Made by a program: the position numbers and the translations under genes
NCBI RefSeq assembly: GCF_001613005.1
Contig: NZ_BDBN01000081.1
Coordinates: forward strand, 1-44,307
DNA: 44,307 nucleotides
Source of the DNA: Nocardia nova NBRC 15556
GTDB taxonomy: Bacteria > Actinomycetota > Actinomycetes > Mycobacteriales > Mycobacteriaceae
Direction of reading: 5' to 3'
The notes under the pieces: model-generated
What the model was told of the DNA's origin: nothing
Seen by the model: the letters and a program-made list of their open reading frames with translations, nothing else
The model's database searches: none
Part shown: in pieces, positions 15,220 through 22,262 of the stretch
How positions within the stretch are numbered: position 1 is the first letter of the stretch
How the letters are laid out: every line of letters starts with the position of its first letter

Positions 15220-16392
15220 ATGGGCCGCACGCTGTTGATCACCAACGACTTTCCGCCCCGGCCGGGCGGCATCCAGTCGTATGTTCATTCGCTCGCGCTG
15301 CGGATGCCGCCGGAGGACCTCGTGGTCTACGCGCCCCGCTGGCGCGGCGACTCCCATCTGCGGTTCGATGCCCAGCAGCCGTTCCGGGTGGTGCGCCACC
15401 CGACCACCCTGATGCTGCCGACCCCGCTGGTGCTGCGCCGCGCCGCCACGCTGCTGCGTGACGAACGATGCGATACCGTCTGGTTCGGTGCGGCCGCGCC
15501 ACTGGCCCTGATGTCGCCGGCGCTGCGCCGTTTCGGCGCGGATCGGATCCTCGCCAGCACCCACGGCCACGAGGTGGGCTGGTCCATGCTGCCGGGCGCC
15601 CGGCAGGTGCTGCGGGTGATCGGTGACCACACCGATGTCGTCACCTACGTCAGCAAATACACGCGCCGCCGCTTCGCCGCGGCCTTCGGCGCCCAGGCTG
15701 CCCTGGAATATCTGCCGCCGGGGGTGGACAGCACCGTCTTCCGTCCCGACCCCGCCGCGCGGGCGGAACTGCGCGCCCGGTACGGCCTGGGCGAGCGGCC
15801 CACGGTGCTGTGCCTGTCGCGGCTGGTCCCGCGCAAGGGCCAGGACATGCTGATTCTGGCGATGCGCGAGATCCGCCGCCGCATCGACGGCGCGGTGCTG
15901 GTCATCGCGGGCGGTGGCCCGTACGAGGAGAAGTTGCGCGCGCTGGTGCGCGCGCTGGACCTGGAGTCGGACGTGGTGTTCACCGGTCGCGTCCCCGCCG
16001 CCGAACTGGCCGCCCACCACACCCTCGCCGACGTCTTCGCGATGCCCTCGCGCACCCGCGGCGCCGGGCTCGACGTGGAAGGCCTCGGCATCGTCTATCT
16101 GGAGGCATCGGCCACCGGCGTGCCCGTGGTCGCCGGAAACTCCGGCGGCGCACCGGAAACCGTTCTCGAGGGCCGCACCGGCACGGTGGTCGACGGGCGC
16201 GACGAACGAGCCGTGGCCGCCGCCGTCGTCGACATCCTGTCCGATCGCGACGCCGCGGCGCGGATGGGCGCCGCCGGTCGCGAATGGGTCGCCGACCAGT
16301 GGCGCTGGGACGTTCTGGGCGGCCGGTTGCGCGGTCTGCTCGATCCCGGCGCGCGTTCCGGTGTCCTGGGATCCGACGGCTCCGTCCGGTGA
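15220..16392 (+). CDS. pimB: PIM alpha-1,6-mannosyltransferase PimB
   Basis: GDP-mannose-dependent GT4 enzyme (GT-B fold) adding the second mannose to phosphatidylinositol monomannoside on the cytoplasmic face; an early step toward PIMs, lipomannan and lipoarabinomannan. It is 390 aa. Features seen: the N-terminal PRPGGIQSY loop, HGHE at 115-118, the phosphate-binding R201 and K206 in LSRLVPRKGQD, and the donor-site VEGLGIVYLEAS with E287 and E295. The family and the position (Rv2188c) agree. In M. tuberculosis fadD15 follows; here it is absent and SRPBCC genes come next. Confidence 0.95.
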   Translation: MGRTLLITNDFPPRPGGIQSYVHSLALRMPPEDLVVYAPRWRGDSHLRFDAQQPFRVVRHPTTLMLPTPLVLRRAATLLRDERCDTVWFGAAAPLALMSPALRRFGADRILASTHGHEVGWSMLPGARQVLRVIGDHTDVVTYVSKYTRRRFAAAFGAQAALEYLPPGVDSTVFRPDPAARAELRARYGLGERPTVLCLSRLVPRKGQDMLILAMREIRRRIDGAVLVIAGGGPYEEKLRALVRALDLESDVVFTGRVPAAELAAHHTLADVFAMPSRTRGAGLDVEGLGIVYLEASATGVPVVAGNSGGAPETVLEGRTGTVVDGRDERAVAAAVVDILSDRDAAARMGAAGREWVADQWRWDVLGGRLRGLLDPGARSGVLGSDGSVR

Positions 16393-16472
16393 GCCGGCCG
16401 GCGCCCCGGCCGCGCGTGACGGCAGGTCGCGCGGGCTCGGCACTGCGTTACCGCCTCCGGGCTCCGACCCAG

Positions 16473-16478
16473 TAGGCT
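16473..16478 (+). promoter_or_regulatory. -10 box before a short leader ORF
   Basis: TAGGCT ends 8 nt before the ATG at 16487, the third near-identical leaderless arrangement in this half of the window. Confidence 0.45.
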
Positions 16479-16486
16479 CGGGCTTC

Positions 16487-16519
16487 ATGAGCGAGCGCAG
16501 CAGCGAGCCACAGCCGTGA
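16487..16519 (+). CDS. possible 10-aa leader peptide
   Basis: ATG at 16487 opens the frame MSERSSEPQP and stops at TGA 16517-16519. The stop overlaps the GTG of the next gene (GTGA at 16516-16519). A -10 box just upstream would make this the first codon of the mRNA. It may exist to load ribosomes for coupled translation of the downstream gene. Nothing else supports a peptide function. Confidence 0.4.
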   Translation: MSERSSEPQP

Positions 16520-16899
16520 GCAGCATCCAGGTGGCCGACCAGACCTTCGTCGCCGCGCCCGGCGCCGCGGTCGCCGAGGTCCTGGCCGATCGGTCGCGAT
16601 GGCACCGCTGGTGGCCCGACCTCACCCTCGAGGTGCGAGAAGACCGGGGTGACAAGGGAATTCGCTGGTCGGTCAGCGGGCCGCTGACCGGCACCATGGA
16701 GGTCTGGCTGGAGCCGTCGCTGGACGGGGTGATCCTGCACTACTTCATGCATGCCGAACCGCCGGGCGCGGCCGCACTCTCGCCCCGAACCCTGATGGCC
16801 GCCAACCGTTCCCGGCGGGTCGCCGGCAAGAAGATGTCGTTCGAGGTGAAATCGCGGCTGGAGGCCGGCCGTCCGGCCGGTGTGGCGCCGTCACGCTAG
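16516..16899 (+). CDS. SRPBCC (START-like) family protein, Rv2186c-like
   Basis: A 127-aa single-domain protein of the START/polyketide-cyclase-like superfamily, which forms a hydrophobic pocket: VADQTFVAAPGAAVAEVLADRSRWHRWWPDLTLEV opens the fold, then the strands IRWSVSGPLTGTMEVWLEP and GVILHYFMHAE. No catalytic residues are assignable and the ligand is unknown. It starts the coupled run that continues with a second SRPBCC protein and an ArsA-type ATPase. The GTG overlaps a 10-codon leader ORF, and no good Shine-Dalgarno site precedes it, so coupling is likely. Confidence 0.8.
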   Translation: MSSIQVADQTFVAAPGAAVAEVLADRSRWHRWWPDLTLEVREDRGDKGIRWSVSGPLTGTMEVWLEPSLDGVILHYFMHAEPPGAAALSPRTLMAANRSRRVAGKKMSFEVKSRLEAGRPAGVAPSR

Positions 16900-16922
16900 G
16901 TCGAAAGGAAACGCTGTCAGTC

Positions 16923-17360
16923 ATGGCCGACCGGACCCAGAGGTCGATCACCATCGATGCCCCCTCGGATCGGGTGATGGCCGTCATCGCCGATCTACCG
17001 TCGTATCCCGAATGGGTATCGGCGGCACGATCGGTGGACGTACTGGAGACCTTCCCCGACGGACGGGCCCGCACGGCGAAGTTCGTGCTGGACGCCGGCG
17101 TCGTCAAGGACACCTACGTGCTGTCCTACACCTGGCGGGCCGACGGACGGGCGGTGAGCTGGCAACTGGTCAGCGGCGACCTGCAGAAGGCGCAGGACGG
17201 TACCTACGAGCTCATCGAGCAGCCCGACGGCACCACCCAGGTGGTGTACGAGCTGACCGTGGACCTCACCATCCCGATGATCGGGATGTTCAAACGCAAG
17301 GCCGAGAAGGTGATCACCGATACGGCCCTCAAAGAACTCAAGAAACGGGTCGAAGGCTGA
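16923..17360 (+). CDS. SRPBCC family protein, Rv2185c-like
   Basis: A 145-aa START-like lipid- or polyketide-binding fold: RSITIDAPSDRVMAVIADLPSYPEW at the start, VVYELTVDLTIPMIGMFKRKAEK and the ending LKELKKRVEG. This pattern matches remembered Rv2185c. AAAGGAA lies about 12 nt before the ATG. It follows the first SRPBCC gene by 23 nt and directly precedes the ArsA-like gene. A ligand-carrier or coenzyme-Q-binding-like (COQ10-type) role is possible; no direct evidence. Confidence 0.85.
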   Translation: MADRTQRSITIDAPSDRVMAVIADLPSYPEWVSAARSVDVLETFPDGRARTAKFVLDAGVVKDTYVLSYTWRADGRAVSWQLVSGDLQKAQDGTYELIEQPDGTTQVVYELTVDLTIPMIGMFKRKAEKVITDTALKELKKRVEG

Positions 17361-18658
17361 CCCGGTCTCCGCAGTGCGGTCGTGGTGCCGTCACGACCCG
17401 TCTCGAACTGTTCATCGGCAAGGGCGGAGTCGGTAAGACCACGCTCGCCTGCGCGGCGGCCATCGCCGCGGTGCAGGCCGGACAGCGCGTGCTGGTCGCC
17501 TCGGTCGACCAGGCTCATTCGCTCGGCGACGCACTCGGTTTCCGCTTCGCGCACGATCCCGGCACGGTTGCCGGGGTGGTGACCGTCGCCCCCGGATTCG
17601 ACGTCATCGAGATCGATTCGCTTGCGCTGCTGGAGGATCGGTTCCGCGACGTCGCGCGGATGCTGTCCGGCGCCGGCCACGATCACGGCATCGACCTCGC
17701 CGCACTCGATCCCGCCGAACTCACCGGACTGCCGGGCGTGCAGGAACTACTGGCGTTGACCGAGATCGCCCAGTTCGCGGGTGAGGACGACTGGGATCTG
17801 ATCATCGTGGACTGCCCGCCCTCGGCGGATATGTTGCGCATCGTCACCGCACCCGACACCCTGCTCGGCTACCTCGAGCGAATCTGGCCCACCCATGCCC
17901 GGGTGCTGAGCGCGACCGGTACGGATATGCGGCGCGCGGTGCTGGCGGCGACGGTGGAGCGGATCGCGGCCGCGGTCACGGCGATTCGGGATCTGCTCGC
18001 CGATTCGCACCGCACCGGGGCGCGGCTGATCACCGGCGCCGAACGGGTCGCGCTGGCCGAATCCGCGCGGGTGCGTTCGGCGGCCGCGCTTCTGGGTATA
18101 CGCCTGGACGCGGTGGTGGTGAACAAAGTGCTGCCGCCGGTGCCGCCGGCCGACGGTGGCGCGCACCCCGCGGTGCAGTGGTACCTGCAGCGGCGCGCGG
18201 AACAACTCGACGTGATCGCGGACCTGCGCCGCCGGATGCCCGACGTGCCCGTGGTGATCGCCCATCACAGCGGCCCGGAACCGGTCGGACCGCGGGCGTT
18301 GTCGGCGCTGGCGCAGGCATTGCCCGTTCGTGGCAACCCGCCGACTGCCGAGCCAGACCCTATGCTGGGCGACACGACGCCGGAGCCGGGCACCGCGGCA
18401 GGGGAGCCGGAGGTGCGGTGGGAGTCGGGCACCGGGCTGGATTCGGTATTCACGCTGCGGATGCGCCTGCCGGTGGTCGACCCGGGCACGCTGCGACTCG
18501 GACGAGTGGAGGACGATGTGATCGTGGGAGCGGACGGGGTCCGGCGGCGGCTACGACTGGCGCCGGTATTGCGGCGGTGCACGGTCGACAGCGCCGAACT
18601 CGACGGTGAGCAGCTCATCGTGCGTTTCCGGCCCGACCCGGGGGTCTGGCCGCAATGA
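17357..18658 (+). CDS. ArsA/GET3-type ATPase with HSP20-like domain (start uncertain)
   Basis: A P-loop ATPase of the ArsA/MinD group, about 433 aa. It has the deviant Walker A KGGVGKTT, SVDQAHSLGDALG (switch I-like), DLIIVDCPPSADMLR (Walker B and switch II-like) and VVVNKVLPP. After a variable linker (about residues 310-355) comes a C-terminal ArsA HSP20-like beta domain ending RFRPDPGVWPQ. Arsenic genes are absent; relatives elsewhere deliver clients or membrane proteins. No ATG, GTG or TTG lies in frame near the expected N-terminus. The CTG given here overlaps the previous stop (CTGA); GTC at 17390, CTG at 17408 or a sequence change are alternatives. Corresponds to Rv2184c by position. Confidence 0.85.
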   Translation: MTRSPQCGRGAVTTRLELFIGKGGVGKTTLACAAAIAAVQAGQRVLVASVDQAHSLGDALGFRFAHDPGTVAGVVTVAPGFDVIEIDSLALLEDRFRDVARMLSGAGHDHGIDLAALDPAELTGLPGVQELLALTEIAQFAGEDDWDLIIVDCPPSADMLRIVTAPDTLLGYLERIWPTHARVLSATGTDMRRAVLAATVERIAAAVTAIRDLLADSHRTGARLITGAERVALAESARVRSAAALLGIRLDAVVVNKVLPPVPPADGGAHPAVQWYLQRRAEQLDVIADLRRRMPDVPVVIAHHSGPEPVGPRALSALAQALPVRGNPPTAEPDPMLGDTTPEPGTAAGEPEVRWESGTGLDSVFTLRMRLPVVDPGTLRLGRVEDDVIVGADGVRRRLRLAPVLRRCTVDSAELDGEQLIVRFRPDPGVWPQ

Positions 18659-19398
18659 CCCACGCCCACGAGGACAGTTTCGGCGAATTCGCCCAGGAAC
18701 TGCGCGCCCTCGCCGAAACCTTGCTCGAACGAGTCGAACCCGCCCTGCGCCGCGCGGCCGCCGACGGCCGCGAATGGGACAGCTGCAGCTGGTGTCCCAT
18801 CTGCGCGACCGCGGCCCTGGTTCGCGGCGAACACCACGAGGTGGTCGCCGCGGTCGCCGACCACGGCACCGCGATCGTGACCGTGCTGCGCGAGGCGCTG
18901 GCCGGAGTGCCGGTCGAACCGCTGCTCCCGGACGACCTTCCGGACGCCGACGACGAATCCGGCGAATACGATTCCGCGGCAACGGAAGTCGGCGCCGATC
19001 CGAGTTCGGAGCGAACGGAGCACGACGGGTGGATCGCGGGCGGGGCGGCCGGCGATGTGTCGGACCGCGGTGCCGAGGTGCGCGGCAGTGGGACCGAAGC
19101 CGAAACACGCGGCAGTGATCCCAGGGCCGAAGCGCGCGGGAGTGGTCCCGGTGCCGAAGCGCGTGGCAGTGCTCCCGGTGCCGACCGCCGCGCGAAGGGT
19201 GTCCGACGGGATGCGGACGCGCCCGGACACGAACGCGGCGGCGCTACGGAGAAGGCTCCGGGCGCGAAGCCGGCGGCCGACGATCAGGGGAGCAAGGCGC
19301 GCCGCGGTGGCCGGCGCGCGGCCGAACGTGCTGGGCGGGGGCGGGATTCGGTCGAGCGACCCGGATACGTTCCCATCCCGGTGCGGATCAAGAAATGA
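18655..19398 (+). CDS. hypothetical protein with CxxCxxC motif and repeats (Rv2183c position)
   Basis: A 247-aa protein of unknown function. The N-terminal 85 residues are helical (EFAQELRALAETLLERVEPALRRAA) and hold CSWCPIC at 44-50, a possible metal or Fe-S site. From about residue 100 it becomes low-complexity and charged, with four 9-residue repeats (140-175). It ends with a hydrophobic YVPIPVRIKK. The ATG overlaps the ArsA stop (ATGA) and its own stop overlaps the next gene (ATGA), so it belongs to the same transcript. The clean N-terminal domain plus disordered tail suggests an adaptor (inference). Confidence 0.8.
   Translation: MTHAHEDSFGEFAQELRALAETLLERVEPALRRAAADGREWDSCSWCPICATAALVRGEHHEVVAAVADHGTAIVTVLREALAGVPVEPLLPDDLPDADDESGEYDSAATEVGADPSSERTEHDGWIAGGAAGDVSDRGAEVRGSGTEAETRGSDPRAEARGSGPGAEARGSAPGADRRAKGVRRDADAPGHERGGATEKAPGAKPAADDQGSKARRGGRRAAERAGRGRDSVERPGYVPIPVRIKK
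19072..19179 (+). repeat. 27-bp coding tandem repeat, four units
   Basis: The repeat encodes nine-residue units AEVRGSGTE, AETRGSDPR, AEARGSGPG and AEARGSAPG, then a decayed fifth starting AD. The last two units are nearly identical at the DNA level, which suggests recent slippage. Confidence 0.8.
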
Positions 19399-20456
19399 CC
19401 AGCAGGGTCGGAAGAGAGGCTCCGCTCACCGTCGGCATCGATGTCGGCGGGACGAATATCCGGGCGTCGGTCGTCGACGGGGACGGGGAGGTTCTCGACA
19501 CCGTCCAGGCGCCGACGCCGCATTCCGCGCACGCACTCGAGGACGGCCTCGACCGCGCGGTCCGGGAACTGTGTGCGCGCCACGACATCGGCGCGGTCGG
19601 GCTGGCGGTCGCCGGATTCGTCGACGAATCCCGCTCCTCGGTGCGTTTCGCGCCGCATCTGCCGTGGGAGGACACCGCGGTCGCCGGCCGGCTCGGACGC
19701 CGGCTCGGGTTGCCGGTGATCCTCGAACACGATGCCAACGCGGCGATGTGGGCCGAATACCGGTTCGGCGCGGCCGCGGGCGCGCACAACGGCGTACTGG
19801 TCGCCATCGGCACCGGCATCGGCGCGGCGCTGCTGGTGGAGGGGCGGCTGTATCGCGGAAGTTACGGTGTCGCACCGGAATTGGGCCATCTGCAGGTGGT
19901 GCCGCACGGCCGGATCTGCCCGTGCGGCAAACGCGGCTGCTGGGAGCGCTACTGCAGCGGTACCGCCCTGGTCGACACCGCGATCGAAATGCTGGCCACC
20001 GATCCGATGCCCTCGACGATACTGGCACGCGAGGTGGTCGGCGATCCGGGATCGCTGACCGGGCGCCGGGTCGCGGGCGCGGCCCACGACGGTGATCCGG
20101 TGGCGCTGCACGTGATGGCCGATTTCGCCCGCTGGCTCGGGCTGGGACTGGCCTTCGTCAGCGACATCTTCGATCCCGACCTGATCGTCATCGCGGGTGG
20201 CGTCAGCTCCTCGGCGCCGCTGTTCCTCGACGACGCGCGCGAGCATTACGCCGCCGCCATCACCGGCGGCCGTCATCGCCCGCTGGCTCGCATCCGCACC
20301 ACGCAGCTGGGTGAGGCGGCGGGGATGATCGGCGCGGCCGAACTCGCGCGCACGGCGCTCGAGACCGGGGCGGCCGAAGGGCGTTCGCGGACAACCGGCA
20401 GCGGTGTCGATTCGGCGGCCGTGAGCCGACCTCGCTCCGCCGCGGGCCGGGAATAG
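19395..20456 (+). CDS. ROK-family sugar kinase (glucokinase-like)
   Basis: Phosphorylates a hexose, probably glucose, at the expense of ATP. Visible: the phosphate-1 motif VGIDVGGTNIRASVVD, the sugar-binding EHDANAAMWAE with its catalytic Asp, GTGIGAALLVEG, the ROK signature with ELGHLQVV, and the zinc-binding CPCGKRGCWERYC. There is no N-terminal DNA-binding domain, so it is an enzyme and not a ROK repressor. At 353 aa it is longer than usual because of an Arg/Ser-rich C-terminal tail of about 35 residues. The ATG overlaps the previous stop (ATGA). A mannose or other hexose substrate cannot be excluded. Confidence 0.88.
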   Translation: MTSRVGREAPLTVGIDVGGTNIRASVVDGDGEVLDTVQAPTPHSAHALEDGLDRAVRELCARHDIGAVGLAVAGFVDESRSSVRFAPHLPWEDTAVAGRLGRRLGLPVILEHDANAAMWAEYRFGAAAGAHNGVLVAIGTGIGAALLVEGRLYRGSYGVAPELGHLQVVPHGRICPCGKRGCWERYCSGTALVDTAIEMLATDPMPSTILAREVVGDPGSLTGRRVAGAAHDGDPVALHVMADFARWLGLGLAFVSDIFDPDLIVIAGGVSSSAPLFLDDAREHYAAAITGGRHRPLARIRTTQLGEAAGMIGAAELARTALETGAAEGRSRTTGSGVDSAAVSRPRSAAGRE

Positions 20457-20776
20457 TCTTCCTCCTCCCCGCCGATGCCGCGCGACGGGAAGCGGATCGG
20501 CTTCTCGCGCCGGGGCGTCGAACGGGCGGCCGGGGCGCACGAGGTAGGGAGCAAACGATCCGGGGCGTCGTACATCTCGCCGATTCGCTCGACGCCCGGT
20601 CGGTTTTCGCGCATGTAAGCACCTCATGTGTACCCGATTTCACCGATGTGATTGCGGGCATGTGAAATACCTCGTGTGGGGTTGGTCGCAGCAGGTCGGC
20701 GACGGTAGAGTCGGTGCCGACGGAGGTGCCTGCGACGAGGCCGGTCCCGTTCGACAATCACAGGGGAAAGGACGCA
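20457..20776. other. 320-bp intergenic region before plsC
   Basis: No convincing gene is present. The right part holds the plsC promoter (20682-20711). The left part is GC-rich with no hairpin strong enough to call a terminator. Confidence 0.6.
20682..20711 (+). promoter_or_regulatory. plsC promoter
   Basis: TTGGTC at 20682-20687 and TAGAGT at 20706-20711 with an 18-nt spacer form a good sigma-A type promoter. This predicts an untranslated leader of about 60 nt before plsC. Confidence 0.6.
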
Positions 20777-21502
20777 ATGTTCTACTGGCTGCTCAAATTC
20801 GTGCTGGTCGGGCCCTTCATGCACATCTACAACCGGCCGAAGGTCGAGGGCGTGGAGAATATTCCCGCCGACGGAGCAGTCATCCTCGCCGGCAATCATC
20901 TGTCGTTCACCGACTGGTTGTTCACCCCGTTGCTGAGCCCGCGTCGCATCACCTATCTGGCCAAGGCCGAATACTTCACCACGCCCGGACTCAAGGGCCG
21001 GCTGCAGAAGTTCTTCTTCTCCGGCACCGGCCAGTATCCGATCGACCGCAGCGGCGCCAGCGCCGCCGAGGATGCGCTCAACACCGCTCGCAAACTGCTG
21101 AGCGAGGGCCGCATGGTGGGCCTGTACCCGGAAGGCACTCGCTCGCCCGACGGCCGCCTGTACAAGGGCAAGACCGGTGTGGCACGCCTCGCCCTGGAGA
21201 CCGGTGTGCCGGTGATCCCGGTGGCGCTGATCGGGACCGACGAGGTGTGCCCTCCCGGCCCGTTCCGGTGGCGCCGCCGCCGCGTCACCGTGAAATTCGG
21301 TGCGCCGATCGACTTCTCCCGCTACGAGGGAATGGGCGGTAACCGCTTCGTCGAGCGGGCCGTCACCGACGAGATCATGTACGAGCTGATGCGGATGTCG
21401 GGTCAGGAGTACGTCGACGTCTACGCCGCCAGCCTGAAGAAGGGCGTGCCCTCCGGCAGCCGCCCCGAGGCAGAACGGATCCCGGAGACCCTGGCGAGCT
21501 GA
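20777..21502 (+). CDS. plsC: 1-acyl-sn-glycerol-3-phosphate acyltransferase
   Basis: Acylates lysophosphatidic acid to phosphatidic acid at the membrane. A 241-aa PlsC-family protein with the catalytic NHLSFTD (HX4D), FFSGTGQYPIDRS, the EGTRSPDG block that binds glycerol phosphate, and VPVIPVALIGTDEV. It agrees with remembered Rv2182c. The ATG at 20777 follows GGGGAAAGGA with a 4-nt gap and starts with the short hydrophobic anchor MFYWLLKFVLVGPFM; an earlier in-frame start at 20714 has no such support. It has its own promoter and ends at a strong hairpin. Confidence 0.94.
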   Translation: MFYWLLKFVLVGPFMHIYNRPKVEGVENIPADGAVILAGNHLSFTDWLFTPLLSPRRITYLAKAEYFTTPGLKGRLQKFFFSGTGQYPIDRSGASAAEDALNTARKLLSEGRMVGLYPEGTRSPDGRLYKGKTGVARLALETGVPVIPVALIGTDEVCPPGPFRWRRRRVTVKFGAPIDFSRYEGMGGNRFVERAVTDEIMYELMRMSGQEYVDVYAASLKKGVPSGSRPEAERIPETLAS

Positions 21503-21518
21503 CTTTCGCCGTTACGTT

Positions 21519-21550
21519 CTCGGCCCCCGGACAACCGTCCGGGGGCCGAG
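21519..21550. terminator. bidirectional terminator hairpin
   Basis: A perfect 14-bp stem, CTCGGCCCCCGGAC with its complement, and an AACC loop, in the gap between convergent plsC and the exoribonuclease gene. There is no T-run on either side. Confidence 0.75.
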
Positions 21551-21577
21551 TCGTATCGGCAGCGCGGCGCCCGCCGC

Positions 21578-22093
21578 CTACCGCCGATCGATACCGGTGA
21601 TCGCGCCGCTGCGCCGGAACGCCTCGATGGCCTCGTACTTGGCGAGATTGTGCCGGGCGTCGGCCAGCGCGTCGTGCGCGTCGGTCGGCACCGGCGGCAA
21701 CTCCGGCCGGCCGTGGTGATCCCAGTGCTGGCGCAGCTCGTTGGTGTAGCGCGGCAGGGCCGTCGGCAGATCCACCATCGACCCCCACAACTGGCAGAAC
21801 GCCACATGGTCGTAGGCCCCCACCCACGCCCACAATTCCGGACGCACGGTCGGTCGCGGTACCAGGAATTGATAGAGGTCGTCGCGAATGCGCTGCCGGC
21901 TGCGCCACAGCGGCGAGGAGGGGGAGGGAAGTTTCGGCAATACATTGCGCCGTACCCACTGCCCGGCTCGCTCGGGGTCGAATTCCGTTGACACCGCGTA
22001 ATATTCCCGACCGTCCTCGCAGACCACGCCGATCGAAATCAGATCGATCGTCACTCCGTCCTCGATGAATTCGCAGTCATAAAAATATTTCAC
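21578..22093 (-). CDS. 3'-5' exoribonuclease, Rv2179c family
   Basis: A 171-aa DEDD-superfamily nuclease related to mycobacterial Rv2179c, reported to trim 3' single-stranded RNA and to be structurally close to RNase T. Visible: YDCEFIEDG with the first acidic pair (D6, E8), DLISIGVVCEDGREYYAVSTEFDP, WAWVGAYDHVAFCQLWG with a further Asp, and HDALADARHN with the His-Asp of the last motif. It diverges from aroG, so the 169-bp gap before aroG holds promoters for both. Confidence 0.9.
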   Translation of the reverse strand: MKYFYDCEFIEDGVTIDLISIGVVCEDGREYYAVSTEFDPERAGQWVRRNVLPKLPSPSSPLWRSRQRIRDDLYQFLVPRPTVRPELWAWVGAYDHVAFCQLWGSMVDLPTALPRYTNELRQHWDHHGRPELPPVPTDAHDALADARHNLAKYEAIEAFRRSGAITGIDRR

Positions 22094-22250
22094 GCGGTCG
22101 TGCCCTTTCCGATTCGGCGTACACCGGCGCTCGCGGTGATATCTCGGCCGAACCGCCCGACCCGGCCCGGCTCGAGGTTACGGCCCCGCCCGCGCGGACG
22201 TAATCATCGCCCCCTACCCTCCGGGTTACCCCGGGATTGCGGAAGGTCCG

Positions 22251-22256
22251 TATTCT
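22251..22256 (+). promoter_or_regulatory. -10 box of aroG (leaderless)
   Basis: TATTCT ends 6 nt before the GTG of aroG. No Shine-Dalgarno sequence intervenes. Confidence 0.55.
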
Positions 22257-22262
22257 GATCTG

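Noticed and set aside
14257..16752. 831-codon minus-strand open frame
   Set aside because: It lies antisense to the secreted HExxH protein, pimB and an SRPBCC gene, is rich in Gly/Arg/Ala/His without domain signatures, and is a GC-driven shadow. The same holds for long frames at 22077-23864, 28040-30142, 32744-35389 and 6428-7579.
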